The notes under the pieces: generated by a model | Seen by the model: the letters and a program-made list of their open reading frames with translations, nothing else | The model's database searches: none | What the model was told of the DNA's origin: nothing | Translations under genes and position numbers: made by a program | Assembly (NCBI RefSeq): GCF_001414055.1 | Contig: NZ_CP013002.1 | Span: 3,410,001 to 3,474,000 of the forward strand | Direction of reading: 5' to 3' | DNA: 64,000 nt | DNA from: Caulobacter henricii | GTDB lineage: Bacteria; Pseudomonadota; Alphaproteobacteria; Caulobacterales; Caulobacteraceae | Part shown: positions 39,955 through 47,979 of the stretch, piece after piece | Position numbering within the stretch: position 1 is the first letter of the stretch | Layout: each line of letters opens with the position of its first letter

Positions 39955-39995
39955 GGCCGTCCCGGGTTACGGCCCGCCTTCGACCTGAAACGGGC

Positions 39996-40448
39996 CTAGG
40001 GCTTGGGCTGGGCCGCCAGAATGGCCGTGTGTTCGGCGCAGCCCTTGAGCGTCTCGCCATCAATCCAGACCTCGGCATAGAACCGGTAGATCCGGTCCGA
40101 CATGCCGTCGGTACAGACGCCGGGCGTCAGGCGAACCACCAGCCGGCCCTTGTCTGCCTCTGCGCCGTTGGAGTCCCAGACCCCCTGGGTGCCGTCGAGG
40201 CGCACGCCGGGATTGGCATTGACGACGTCCGGCGCGTCGGGACGGGTCAGGGTCAGGCCGGCGGCGCGGATCTTCACCGACCAGAACGGCTCGGTGCCGA
40301 GGACATCGAGATCACCGGCATAGTTCGGCGTCCGGGCCGAGGCCGGCGCATCTGCCGGAGGGGCGGCGTCATCGGACGCGCCCATCGGGGATGGGCCACA
40401 GGCGGCGAGCACCAGAAGCATAACGGTCAGGGCGGCTGTACGTGGCAT
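39996..40448 (-). CDS. COG3650-type lipoprotein
   Basis: A 150-residue lipoprotein with lipobox LVLAACGPS (Cys near residue 17). The mature part carries the GTEPFWSVKI motif near residue 53, which marks the COG3650 family, and two more cysteines (PGVCTDGMSDRIYRFYAE, LKGCAEHTAI), with the TPGVCTDGMSDR-type sequence. Related proteins are periplasmic, some binding lysozyme-like or membrane components; no function is settled. It is divergent from the DNA methyltransferase gene, with 47 bases between the start codons. Confidence 0.75.
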   Translation of the reverse strand: MPRTAALTVMLLVLAACGPSPMGASDDAAPPADAPASARTPNYAGDLDVLGTEPFWSVKIRAAGLTLTRPDAPDVVNANPGVRLDGTQGVWDSNGAEADKGRLVVRLTPGVCTDGMSDRIYRFYAEVWIDGETLKGCAEHTAILAAQPKP

Positions 40449-40495
40449 GGCGGCGGCTATCCCCCTTGAGGCGACTGAGGCTAGTCTTGCGCAGC

Positions 40496-41635
40496 ATGAC
40501 TCGAAAAGCCTCTCCCAGCTTCCTGGAATTTTTCGCCGGTGGCGGAATGGCCCGTCTGGGTCTGGGAGACGGCTGGACCTGCGCCTTCGCCAATGACTTC
40601 GACCCGGTCAAGGCGGCGACCTATCGCGCCAATTTCGCCGATGCGGGCTCTTCCAACGAGGAGGTGCATTTTCACGAAGGCGACGTCTGGACCATCGCGG
40701 CCGACCGCCTGCCGACCGCCGACCTGGCCTGGGCCTCCAGCCCCTGCCAGGACTTCAGCCTCGCCGGGGCCCGGGCAGGCCTGGCCGGCGGGCGCTCGTC
40801 GGCCTTCTTCGGCTTCTGGCGACTGATCCAGGCCCTCGCTGCCGAGGGACGCAGCCCCGACACGATCGTGGTCGAAAACGTGGTCGGCTTGCTGACCTCG
40901 CATGAGGGCCGCGACTTCACCGCCCTGTGCCAGGCCCTGGCCGACGCCGGCTATGGCTTCGGGGCCCTTGAGATCGACGCGGCGCGGTTCACGCCGCAGT
41001 CACGGCCGCGGGTCTTTGTGGTCGCCTCCCGCCGAAGGGCAGACGCCCTGGCCGGTCCCAGCCCGTTCCACAGCCGCGCCGTCAAGGCGGCGTTCGCGCG
41101 CCTGCCGGCCGGCCTCCAGGCCGGCTGGATCTGGTGGGGGCTGGCCGCGCCCCCGGCCCGCAACACCGATCTGGCCGCCCTGCTCGAGCCCGATGCGGCC
41201 ATGGCCTGGAGCCCGCCCGACAAGACCCGGGCCCTGCTGGCCCTGATGGCCCCGGCCCAGCGCGCTGCGGTCGAGGCCCATGTGCAGGGCGGCGGTCGGG
41301 CGGTCGGGGCCGTGTTCCGGCGCATGCGGGACGGCCAGCAAAGGGCCGAGGCCCGCTTTGACGGCCTGGCCGGCTGTCTGCGCACCCCGCGCGGCGGCTC
41401 GTCACGCCAGACCCTGCTGGTCATCGATCAGGGCGAGGTGCGCTCGCGGCTGCTGTCGCCGCGGGAGGGCGCGCGGCTGATGGGTCTGCCCGAGACCTAT
41501 GTCCTGCCCCGCAGCCAGACGGCGGGCCTGCACGTGATCGGCGACGGCGTGGCCCCGCCTGTCGTCCGCTGGCTAGCTGCAAGTCTGCTCGAGCCCCTGA
41601 TCGATAGCAAATCTGCAAGCCTTGCCGCCGAATGA
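40496..41635 (+). CDS. Cytosine-5 DNA methyltransferase, apparently orphan
   Basis: A 379-residue C5 methyltransferase. Motif I is SFLEFFAGGGMARLGL near residue 8, the catalytic Pro-Cys is in ASSPCQDFSLAGARAGLAGG near 80, motif VI is VVENVVGLL, and QSRPRVFVVA is motif VIII. The target-recognition domain lies between about residues 185 and 310, and the C-terminal motifs (GVAPPVVRWLAASLL) are intact. No restriction endonuclease or mismatch nuclease gene is adjacent, so it is probably an orphan epigenetic or defence enzyme. The ATG at 40496 is used because the longer frame to 40442 overlaps the divergent lipoprotein. Confidence 0.85.
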   Translation: MTRKASPSFLEFFAGGGMARLGLGDGWTCAFANDFDPVKAATYRANFADAGSSNEEVHFHEGDVWTIAADRLPTADLAWASSPCQDFSLAGARAGLAGGRSSAFFGFWRLIQALAAEGRSPDTIVVENVVGLLTSHEGRDFTALCQALADAGYGFGALEIDAARFTPQSRPRVFVVASRRRADALAGPSPFHSRAVKAAFARLPAGLQAGWIWWGLAAPPARNTDLAALLEPDAAMAWSPPDKTRALLALMAPAQRAAVEAHVQGGGRAVGAVFRRMRDGQQRAEARFDGLAGCLRTPRGGSSRQTLLVIDQGEVRSRLLSPREGARLMGLPETYVLPRSQTAGLHVIGDGVAPPVVRWLAASLLEPLIDSKSASLAAE

Positions 41636-41712
41636 CCCGCTGACAGTCAAAACCCCGCGCCCTAAGGTGCGTTCAGGCCTTTGGGCCGGACAACTTTCAG
41701 CGAGATCTTCTC

Positions 41713-42699
41713 ATGGCCGACGCCACCTCCTCCTATGATGCGGCCCGCTACAAGCGTTCCGGGCGCGGCAAGATCTATGACTCCATCCTCGACACCATCG
41801 GCGACACGCCGCTGATCCGGCTGCCGCGGCTGACGGCCCAGATCCAGCCCAAGGGCGAGGTCGTGGCCAAGCTGGAGTTCTTCAATCCCCTCGCCTCGGT
41901 GAAAGACCGGATCGGCGTCTCCCTGATCGAGAGCCTGGAAGCCCAGGGCATCCTGAAGGACGGCGCGACCATCGTTGAGCCGACCAGCGGCAATACCGGC
42001 ATCGCCCTGGCCTTCGTAGCCGCCGCCAAGGGCTACAAGCTGATCCTGGTCATGCCCGAAAGCATGTCGATCGAGCGCCGCAAGATGCTGCTGCTGCTGG
42101 GTGCCAAGCTGGAACTGACCCCCGCCGAGAAGGGCATGCGCGGCGCCGTCGCCCGCGCCCAGGAGATCATCGAGGCTACGCCTGGCGCGATCATGCCCCA
42201 GCAGTTCGAAAATGCTGCCAATCCGCTGATCCACCGGGTCTCGACCGCCGAGGAGATCTGGAACGACACCGACGGTGCCGTCGACGCCGTGGTCTCGGGC
42301 GTCGGCACCGGCGGCACCATCTCGGGCGTCGGCCAGGTCCTGAAGGCCCGCAAGGCCTCGCTGAAGATGGTCGCCGTCGAGCCCGAAGCCTCGCCGGTGC
42401 TGTCGGGCGGCGCGCCCGGCCCGCACAAGATCCAGGGCATCGGGGCCGGCTTCGTGCCCGGTATTCTGGATCGCGGTGTGATCGACGAGATCATCCAGGT
42501 CAGCAATGACGACGCCTTCGCCATGGCCCGCCGCTCGGCCGCGGTCGAGGGCCTGCCGGTCGGCATCAGCTCCGGTGCCGCCCTGACCGCCGCCTTCGAT
42601 CTGGCCCTGCGCGACGACTATGCCGGCAAGCTGATCGTGGCGATCATCCCCAGCTTCGCGGAACGCTACCTGTCCACGGCCCTGTTCGACGGGCTCTGA
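41713..42699 (+). CDS. cysK: Cysteine synthase A
   Basis: A 328-residue pyridoxal-phosphate enzyme that makes cysteine from O-acetylserine and sulfide. The PLP-binding Lys is in [15 protein letters not shown] near residue 60. [17 protein letters not shown] and [19 protein letters not shown] are the phosphate and substrate loops. The C-terminal [18 protein letters not shown] and [18 protein letters not shown] complete the fold. The N-terminus ([22 protein letters not shown]) is longer than in the E. coli enzyme. Monocistronic here, with no serine acetyltransferase adjacent. Confidence 0.95.
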   Translation: MADATSSYDAARYKRSGRGKIYDSILDTIGDTPLIRLPRLTAQIQPKGEVVAKLEFFNPLASVKDRIGVSLIESLEAQGILKDGATIVEPTSGNTGIALAFVAAAKGYKLILVMPESMSIERRKMLLLLGAKLELTPAEKGMRGAVARAQEIIEATPGAIMPQQFENAANPLIHRVSTAEEIWNDTDGAVDAVVSGVGTGGTISGVGQVLKARKASLKMVAVEPEASPVLSGGAPGPHKIQGIGAGFVPGILDRGVIDEIIQVSNDDAFAMARRSAAVEGLPVGISSGAALTAAFDLALRDDYAGKLIVAIIPSFAERYLSTALFDGL

Positions 42700-42789
42700 T
42701 CACACGGCAATGATCCTGGGCGTGGTGTTGTCCTGCAGAGCGGGGCGACACCGCGCCCATGACCCCTGACCTCCGGGGTCTCGCCTCCG

Positions 42790-43260
42790 TCACAGGGCGG
42801 GCTTGGCTACCATCAGCCAGACAATGCCGAGCACCGCCGCAAAGGCGGGAAAGCCCAGCACGAACCACAGCCTGAACAGACGGAAATAGCGTTCAGGCAG
42901 GGGAGCGCCGCTTTCGGCCGCCTGGAGGGCGAGGTCGCGCAACCGGATCTGGATCCAGACCACGGGCAGCCAGCAGAGACCCGTGACCACATAGAGCACG
43001 AGGCTCAGGCCGATCCAGCCTGACAGCAGCGGATAGCCGGCCAGATGGGCCAGGGCGGCGCCGGTGATCGGCTGAAGGATCACGGCCGAAGCCGTGAACA
43101 CGGTGTCGGCCAGCACCACGATCCCGGCGGTGTGGGCGATCACGGCCGGATCGCGGCTGCGGTGGGCCATCAGCATGAAAAAGGCGATGCCGGCTCCGGT
43201 GCCCAGCAGGACCGCCGCCCCGATCACATGGGCCACCTTCAGGAGGGTGTAGAGGTCCAT
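42790..43260 (-). CDS. DUF2269 membrane protein
   Basis: A 156-residue protein with four hydrophobic segments, starting MDLYTLLKVAHVIGAAVLLGTGAG. This N-terminal sequence, containing a conserved His, matches DUF2269 (predicted integral membrane). It may act with the preceding SDR-DoxX protein, to which its ATG is coupled (TGATG overlap). That overlap sets the start at 43260, not 43347. Function unknown. Confidence 0.8.
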   Translation of the reverse strand: MDLYTLLKVAHVIGAAVLLGTGAGIAFFMLMAHRSRDPAVIAHTAGIVVLADTVFTASAVILQPITGAALAHLAGYPLLSGWIGLSLVLYVVTGLCWLPVVWIQIRLRDLALQAAESGAPLPERYFRLFRLWFVLGFPAFAAVLGIVWLMVAKPAL

Positions 43261-44552
43261 CAGCGCTCGTCCAGCAGGGCCAGGGCCGTCAGGGCCAGGA
43301 AGGCGGCGGGAATGCTCTTGAGCAGCGGCCCCATAGGGTCGAGCCACAGGTCCGGGCGGACCAGGGCACCGCCGATCAGATAGGCCGCCGTGATCAGCAG
43401 CATGCCCTGCAGGCTGCGGGCCGCAGTCGGTCGCCAGGCCAGGAGCAGCGCCAGACCTATATCGGCCAGGCTTCCGGTCACCACCGCCTGAGCCGCCAGC
43501 CCGGCCTCCATCCCGGACGTGGTCAGCACGGCGACGGCGGCGTCAAATCCGACTGTCAGGCCGATCAGGCCCGACAGCAGCCAGAAGCCAAACAGGCAGG
43601 TCAGAATGGCCGGCTTGGCGAAATAGGCGCGGGCGAACCAGCGCTCCTGCACGCCCGAGGGCGCGGCGGTCAGCAGGGCGTCGAAGGACCTGACCTGCAA
43701 GCCCAGAGTCGCGGCGTCTTCTGCCCGACCGCGCACACCCATCCGCAGCTGTTCGAGCGCGGCGGTGCGCATCGGACTGCGCCAGCCGAGCCAGGCCAGA
43801 CCATCACTCACGGCGGCCGTCGCCCGGGCCAGGACGAGCGGCAGACGCACCACCGGCGCGGGACGCAGCCCCAGCCAGAGGCGCAGACGGCCGACCAGGT
43901 CGACGAGGGTCAGGGCCTCTGAATGGACAAGGTCGAGACTGATCCGCGACGGCGCATCTGGCCTGACGCAGCGGGCGACCGCGAGGGCCAGGTCCTCGGC
44001 CCCGATCGTCTGGACGAGGCTATCGGCATGAACCAGGGGGCTGATGCCCGGGAAACCCGCCAGGCCGCGCAACAGGGCTGTGCCGCCATAGGCCGAGGGC
44101 GCGAAAACCAGGCCGGGGCGCAGGATGATCCAGTTCAGGGGCGACTGGGCCAGCAAGGCCTCCGCCTCCAACTTGGTGGCATTGAAGGCCGTGGCCCGCT
44201 CGGGTCCAACCCCGGCCGCCGAGATATGAACCAGCCGGTGAACGCCGGCCGCTTCGCAGGCCTCGGCCAGGCGACGGACCCCGTCGACATGCACTGCGCG
44301 CAGGTCGTCGCGGGGACTGTCCTGCAGGGCGCCGGCGCAATTGACCACCACCTCGACGCCTCCGAGCAGGGCGACCCAGTCGGCGACCGTGGCCTCCGCC
44401 AGGTCGGCACGCTTCCAGTCGAGGGCAGGAAAGCGCCGGCGGGCCGCGTCGAGGTCACGCCCCAGGCCCAGGACCTCGTGGCCATCGACCACAAGCCGCG
44501 CCGAAACATAGGAGCCGATGAGCCCATAGGCCCCGATAACCGCGATGCGCAT
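43260..44552 (-). CDS. SDR-type NAD(P)-binding protein fused to DoxX-like membrane domain
   Basis: A 430-residue fusion. Residues 1-290 are an atypical SDR: MRIAVIGAYGLIGSYVSARL carries the GxxGxxG-type binding loop, and VEVVVNCAGALQDS, ISAAGVGPE and LILRPGLVFAPSAYGG-like sequences follow. Residues 310-425 contain four hydrophobic segments (LTCLFGFWLLSGLIGLTVGF, GSLADIGLALLLAWR, GMLLITAAYLIGGAL, LLKSIPAAFLALTALALL) like DoxX or DUF4281-type proteins. Such fusions are known in proteobacteria but have no assigned reaction. It is coupled to the DUF2269 gene. Confidence 0.8.
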   Translation of the reverse strand: MRIAVIGAYGLIGSYVSARLVVDGHEVLGLGRDLDAARRRFPALDWKRADLAEATVADWVALLGGVEVVVNCAGALQDSPRDDLRAVHVDGVRRLAEACEAAGVHRLVHISAAGVGPERATAFNATKLEAEALLAQSPLNWIILRPGLVFAPSAYGGTALLRGLAGFPGISPLVHADSLVQTIGAEDLALAVARCVRPDAPSRISLDLVHSEALTLVDLVGRLRLWLGLRPAPVVRLPLVLARATAAVSDGLAWLGWRSPMRTAALEQLRMGVRGRAEDAATLGLQVRSFDALLTAAPSGVQERWFARAYFAKPAILTCLFGFWLLSGLIGLTVGFDAAVAVLTTSGMEAGLAAQAVVTGSLADIGLALLLAWRPTAARSLQGMLLITAAYLIGGALVRPDLWLDPMGPLLKSIPAAFLALTALALLDER

Positions 44553-44685
44553 CAGCGAGTCTTATCGTCTGAGTTTGTGCGGGTGAAGCTTCACAATTGC
44601 GCCCTGCGGCTTGGCGGGTGTGGTCCGTACATTGGCCCCCCCGCAGTGGGCCCACCCTCGTCAGGGCGACAGGTGCCCACCCACC

Positions 44686-46449
44686 CTAGGGCGTGGCAGC
44701 GGCGGGCGTCCGGTTCGCCGCGTCCCGCTGGTCTGGGGACAGCACCTGAGCCAGGGCGGCGTAGAGCTCGATCGGATCGATCGGCTTGGCCACATGGGCA
44801 TTCATGCCTGCGGCCCGGCAGGCGTCCCAGTCCTTGGGCGTGGCCGAGGCGGTGACCGCGATCACCGGCGTGTCGCGATTGGGACCTGAGCCACTGCGCA
44901 GCACGCGGGTGGCCTCGCGGCCGTCCATGCCGGGCATGTAAACGTCCATCAGCACGACATCGAAGACCTCGGCGGACAGCAGTTCCAGGGCCTGTTCACC
45001 GGATTCCGCCAGGGTTGCATCGACCCCGAAGGGCTGCAGGACCAGTTCGATGGCCCGGCGGTTGACGACATGGTCGTCGACCACCAGCACCCGGGTCCCT
45101 GCCACCGATGGGCCGACCTCGCCGACCTGCGGTGCCTCCGCGGCCTCGACCTGCAGGCTCAGGGTAAAGGTAGCCCCCTGCCCCTCGACGCTGCTGACGA
45201 CCAGGTCCCCGCCCATCAGACGAGCCAGTTCCCGGCTGATCACCAGGCCCAGGCCCGATCCGCCATGCTGACGCACGACGCTGGTGCTGAGCTGCTCGAA
45301 CGGCGTGAAGAGCCGGGCCATGTCGGCCTGCGAAATGCCGGACCCTGTATCGACGACCGTGATCGTCAGATGGTGCCCCGAGCCTTCGTCCCGGCTGCCC
45401 AGACGCACCTCGACCGCACCACGATCGGTAAACTTGATGGCATTGGAGAGCAGATTGTTGAGCACCTGACGCAGGCGCAGGGCGTCACCCGATACCCATT
45501 TGGGCAGGGATGCTGCCCCAACGACCCGCAACCTGAGGCCCTTCTTGGCGGCTTCCGGTCGCCAGAGGCGCAGGGTGTCCGACAGGGTCTGGCGAAGATT
45601 GAACGGGGCCTTCTCGACGGCCATCCGGCCGACCTCAAGGCGCGAGAAGTCCAGCAGGTCATTGAGCAGGGCCCGCATCAGACCACCGGCGTCGCTGATC
45701 AGCTGGGCATGGATCTTGGAACTGGCCTCGGGCACCTCGCTATGCAGCCGCGCCGCCCCGGCCAGGATGGCGCTGATCGGGGTGCGCAGCTCATGACTGA
45801 TCATGGCGACAAAGGCGGACTTGGCGGCCACGGCCTCCTCCGCCTCCTGCCGGCGCAGCTCGGCCTCATGCTTGGCGTCGGCCTCGGCCTGAAGAGCCGC
45901 CGACAGGGTCCGGCTGGCGACGGCGACCGAAATGATCAGCAGGGCGGCCCCGACCCATAGCACATTGGCCAGGGGCGCGTCCGGATTGGCCGTGCGGGCG
46001 ATCAGGGGCGCTGCCAGCAGATAGACCAGGTGGGGCAAGGCGGCCGACAGGGTCGCCGATCTCAAACTGCCATTGACGACGATCACATTGAGCAAGGACC
46101 CCGCGATCAGCATGGCCCCCAAGGTCGGCGCAAACCTCAGATCTGAGGCAAACAACGGCAGGGCCAGAAAGCCGAAGGTGGCCGAGGTGAGGAACGGCGA
46201 AACCGTCAGCGCCCAGCGGCGCCAGGGTGACGGAGTCGCTTCGGGGTGAGCCGCCACCGAACGGGTTGCCCACTGCTCGCCGAGCAGGGCCAGAAGATAG
46301 ACACCGGCCCAGATCCAGATCCAGTCCATGCCGGCAGCAAGGTAGAGGACCACGGTGATGGTGGCGGTGGCAAACAGGCGCAGATAGATGTTGGCCATAC
46401 GCGAAGCTGCAGCGCGCGCCAGGTTCCGCTGCGATTCACTGACCCCCAT
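44686..46449 (-). CDS. Hybrid sensor histidine kinase / response regulator
   Basis: A 587-residue protein. Five to six hydrophobic segments at about residues 24-180 make an integral-membrane sensor without a large periplasmic domain. The kinase core follows: the H box MISHELRTPISA with the phospho-His at residue 219, and the ATP-binding N and G boxes (LLSNAIKFTDRGAV, GSGLGLVISRELARL) near residues 325-395. A C-terminal receiver domain (VLVVDDHVVNRRAIELVL, VVLMDVYMPGMDGREATR) has the Asp near residue 505. The signal and partner protein are unknown. Confidence 0.9.
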   Translation of the reverse strand: MGVSESQRNLARAAASRMANIYLRLFATATITVVLYLAAGMDWIWIWAGVYLLALLGEQWATRSVAAHPEATPSPWRRWALTVSPFLTSATFGFLALPLFASDLRFAPTLGAMLIAGSLLNVIVVNGSLRSATLSAALPHLVYLLAAPLIARTANPDAPLANVLWVGAALLIISVAVASRTLSAALQAEADAKHEAELRRQEAEEAVAAKSAFVAMISHELRTPISAILAGAARLHSEVPEASSKIHAQLISDAGGLMRALLNDLLDFSRLEVGRMAVEKAPFNLRQTLSDTLRLWRPEAAKKGLRLRVVGAASLPKWVSGDALRLRQVLNNLLSNAIKFTDRGAVEVRLGSRDEGSGHHLTITVVDTGSGISQADMARLFTPFEQLSTSVVRQHGGSGLGLVISRELARLMGGDLVVSSVEGQGATFTLSLQVEAAEAPQVGEVGPSVAGTRVLVVDDHVVNRRAIELVLQPFGVDATLAESGEQALELLSAEVFDVVLMDVYMPGMDGREATRVLRSGSGPNRDTPVIAVTASATPKDWDACRAAGMNAHVAKPIDPIELYAALAQVLSPDQRDAANRTPAAATP

Positions 46450-46661
46450 CGGCGCCTTGTCCCCCGGCCTGACGCTTTACGCTTGCAACGGCCTTTTCAG
46501 CACCGATCCCTGAGTTGACGTGAAGCACCAGCGTCCCGTCAATGGGCTCGCCACCGACATTTCCGTGGGGAGGCCGCAAATTTCGTGGCGTTCCCGGCCT
46601 CCGGGAGAATCTCTAAGGGCAAATTCTACCCCAAACCCCGCCCGGCATGCGACCCCGTCAG

Positions 46662-46940
46662 CTAGGGTCGCGGGCCGAAGGCGCGCTCCAGATCGGTCGC
46701 CTCGACCCCGTCGATCTCCAGGCGCTTGAGGCGCGCGGTCGCGCCCGCTGCCAGGCGGACAGCGGATTTGGGCAGGCGAAGGCTCTTGGCGATGAAGCCG
46801 ATCAGGGCGGCATTGGCCTCGCCCTCCACCGGAGCGCTGGCCACGCGGACCTTCAGATAGGGCCGCCCCTCGGCATCGAGGGCCCAGCCGTCCGCGCCGT
46901 CGCGCCCGCCGCGCGGCGTCAGGCGGACGGCCAGTTGCAT
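46662..46940 (-). CDS. DUF167 (YggU-type) protein
   Basis: A 92-residue protein with the DUF167 core GRPYLKVRVASAPVEGEANAAL, then FIAKSLRLPKSAVRLAAGAT and ARLKRLEIDGV. The fold is a small alpha/beta domain of unknown function, near universal. It pairs with yggT upstream with three bases between stop and start, as in many bacteria. Confidence 0.9.
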   Translation of the reverse strand: MQLAVRLTPRGGRDGADGWALDAEGRPYLKVRVASAPVEGEANAALIGFIAKSLRLPKSAVRLAAGATARLKRLEIDGVEATDLERAFGPRP

Positions 46941-46943
46941 GGA

Positions 46944-47258
46944 TCAGCCCAGCAGGCCGATCAGGGTGAACTTCAGCGACGGCAGGAGAATGTCCTTCAC
47001 GCCGGTGATCAGCAGCAGCACGACGATCGCGCTGAGATCGACGCCGCCCAGGGGCGGGATGATCCGCTGGAACGGCCGCAGCACCGGACCTGTCACCCGG
47101 TCGAGGAAGGTACTGACCTGATAGACGGCCGGGTTGCGCAGGTTGATGACGTCGAACGCCACGAGCCAGCTCATGACGGCCGAGATGATGATGGCCCACC
47201 AGAGCAGGCCGAGCAGTGCCGAAGCGATGAAGAAGGCGAAGGTGATAATGGCGGCCAT
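46944..47258 (-). CDS. YggT-family membrane protein
   Basis: A 104-residue protein with two hydrophobic blocks (AAIITFAFFIASALLGLLWWAIIISAVMSW and GGVDLSAIVVLLLITGVKDIL). The family signature NPAVYQVSTFLDRVTGPVLRPFQRIIPP, here seen as FLDRVTGPVLRPFQRI, lies between them. YggT proteins are linked to potassium or osmotic physiology and, in chloroplast relatives, to cytochrome maturation. ATG 47258 is chosen, since the frame to 47315 is not membrane-like. Coupled to DUF167. Confidence 0.9.
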   Translation of the reverse strand: MAAIITFAFFIASALLGLLWWAIIISAVMSWLVAFDVINLRNPAVYQVSTFLDRVTGPVLRPFQRIIPPLGGVDLSAIVVLLLITGVKDILLPSLKFTLIGLLG

Positions 47259-47372
47259 GGGTTTCCCGTCCGAGTCTTCCGCTTCTTGCCGCGCCTTGCC
47301 CGCGCTGGCAAGCAAAGCCGACCGGGGCAGCTTGACGCGAGCCCCGCCCCGCCTTATTCCCGCGCTTCCTTG

Positions 47373-47448
47373 GGGCCGTAGCTCAGATGGTAGAGCGCCT
47401 CGTTCGCAATGAGGAGGTCAGGGGTTCGATTCCCCTCGGCTCCACCAA
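47373..47448 (+). tRNA. tRNA-Ala (CGC)
   Basis: A 76-base cloverleaf. The acceptor arm GGGGCCG pairs with CGGCTCC, including the G3-U70 pair that identifies alanine tRNA. The anticodon stem CCTCG / TGAGG carries the loop TTCGCAA with anticodon CGC, reading GCG. The T arm is AGGGGTTCGATTCCCCT. The 3' CCA is encoded. Confidence 0.95.
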
Positions 47449-47715
47449 GGACTTCCGGAAATCCTGATCTTCAGCTCGGCCTCGTGGCGGCAAATCGCGT
47501 CTCTGGTAGCGGTCGCGATCACAGGTGCTGCAGCAAAACCGTGAGCCCGACGCAAGCCCCATGCGCATTGATGGCGGATGGGGACATGTTCTTGCCCCCC
47601 GGATGTAGAACTGCGACATTCTGACACAGTCGGCGGGGTCGCCCCCCCCCGCGACCACACGTCACAGGTGTCACGGATCTGGCGTCCAGCCTCTGGAGGC
47701 CGGTGCCCCCGTCCG
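47449..47715. other. Gene-free stretch between tRNA-Ala and polA tail copy
   Basis: 267 bases with no convincing coding frame. A short inverted repeat (AGGACTTCC / GGAAATCCT, one mismatch) sits directly after the tRNA and could end its transcript. A run of nine C lies inside GGTCGC / GCGACC at about 47637-47656. Whether this is a remnant of an older insertion cannot be told from sequence. Confidence 0.6.
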
Positions 47716-47842
47716 TCAGTGCGCCTCGTCCCAACTGAGGGCCGCCCGGGCCTCGACGGTCAGGGGCACAGACATGGCCACGGCCGGCGTGGCAGCACCT
47801 TCCATCACCCGGCGCGCCACGGCGCAGGTCGCCTCGGCCTCG
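47716..47842 (-). pseudogene. Displaced copy of the polA 3' end
   Basis: 127 bases match the last 127 bases of polA (50083-50209) without gaps and with 8 differences, starting exactly at the stop codon. It encodes the last 41 residues ending in EARAALSWDEAH, where intact polA has EARAALNWDEAH. Two amino-acid changes occur (N to S, A to T); the other differences are silent. Upstream of the match the sequence is unrelated, so this is a fragment, not a gene. Confidence 0.9.
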
Positions 47843-47920
47843 TTGCTAGGCGCCCAGGGCCTGAGCGCGCTTGCCCGCTCAGGGCGGAGTGTCCTGGCTT
47901 GGAACTGTACCAATGCAAGG

Positions 47921-47948
47921 CGGGCCCGCCGTGAAGGCGGCGAGCCCG
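47921..47948 (-). terminator. Hairpin after chemoreceptor gene
   Basis: CGGGCCCGCCG pairs with CGGCGAGCCCG with one mismatch and a six-base loop. It lies about 30 bases beyond the stop; the tail lacks a clear T run. Confidence 0.5.
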
Positions 47949-47979
47949 TTTCGCGGAAACCCTGTTGGAAGCGTGAGGC

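Noticed and set aside
47637..47656. Nine-C tract as a phase-variable switch
   Set aside because: It is in a non-coding stretch, with no gene start or promoter element nearby.
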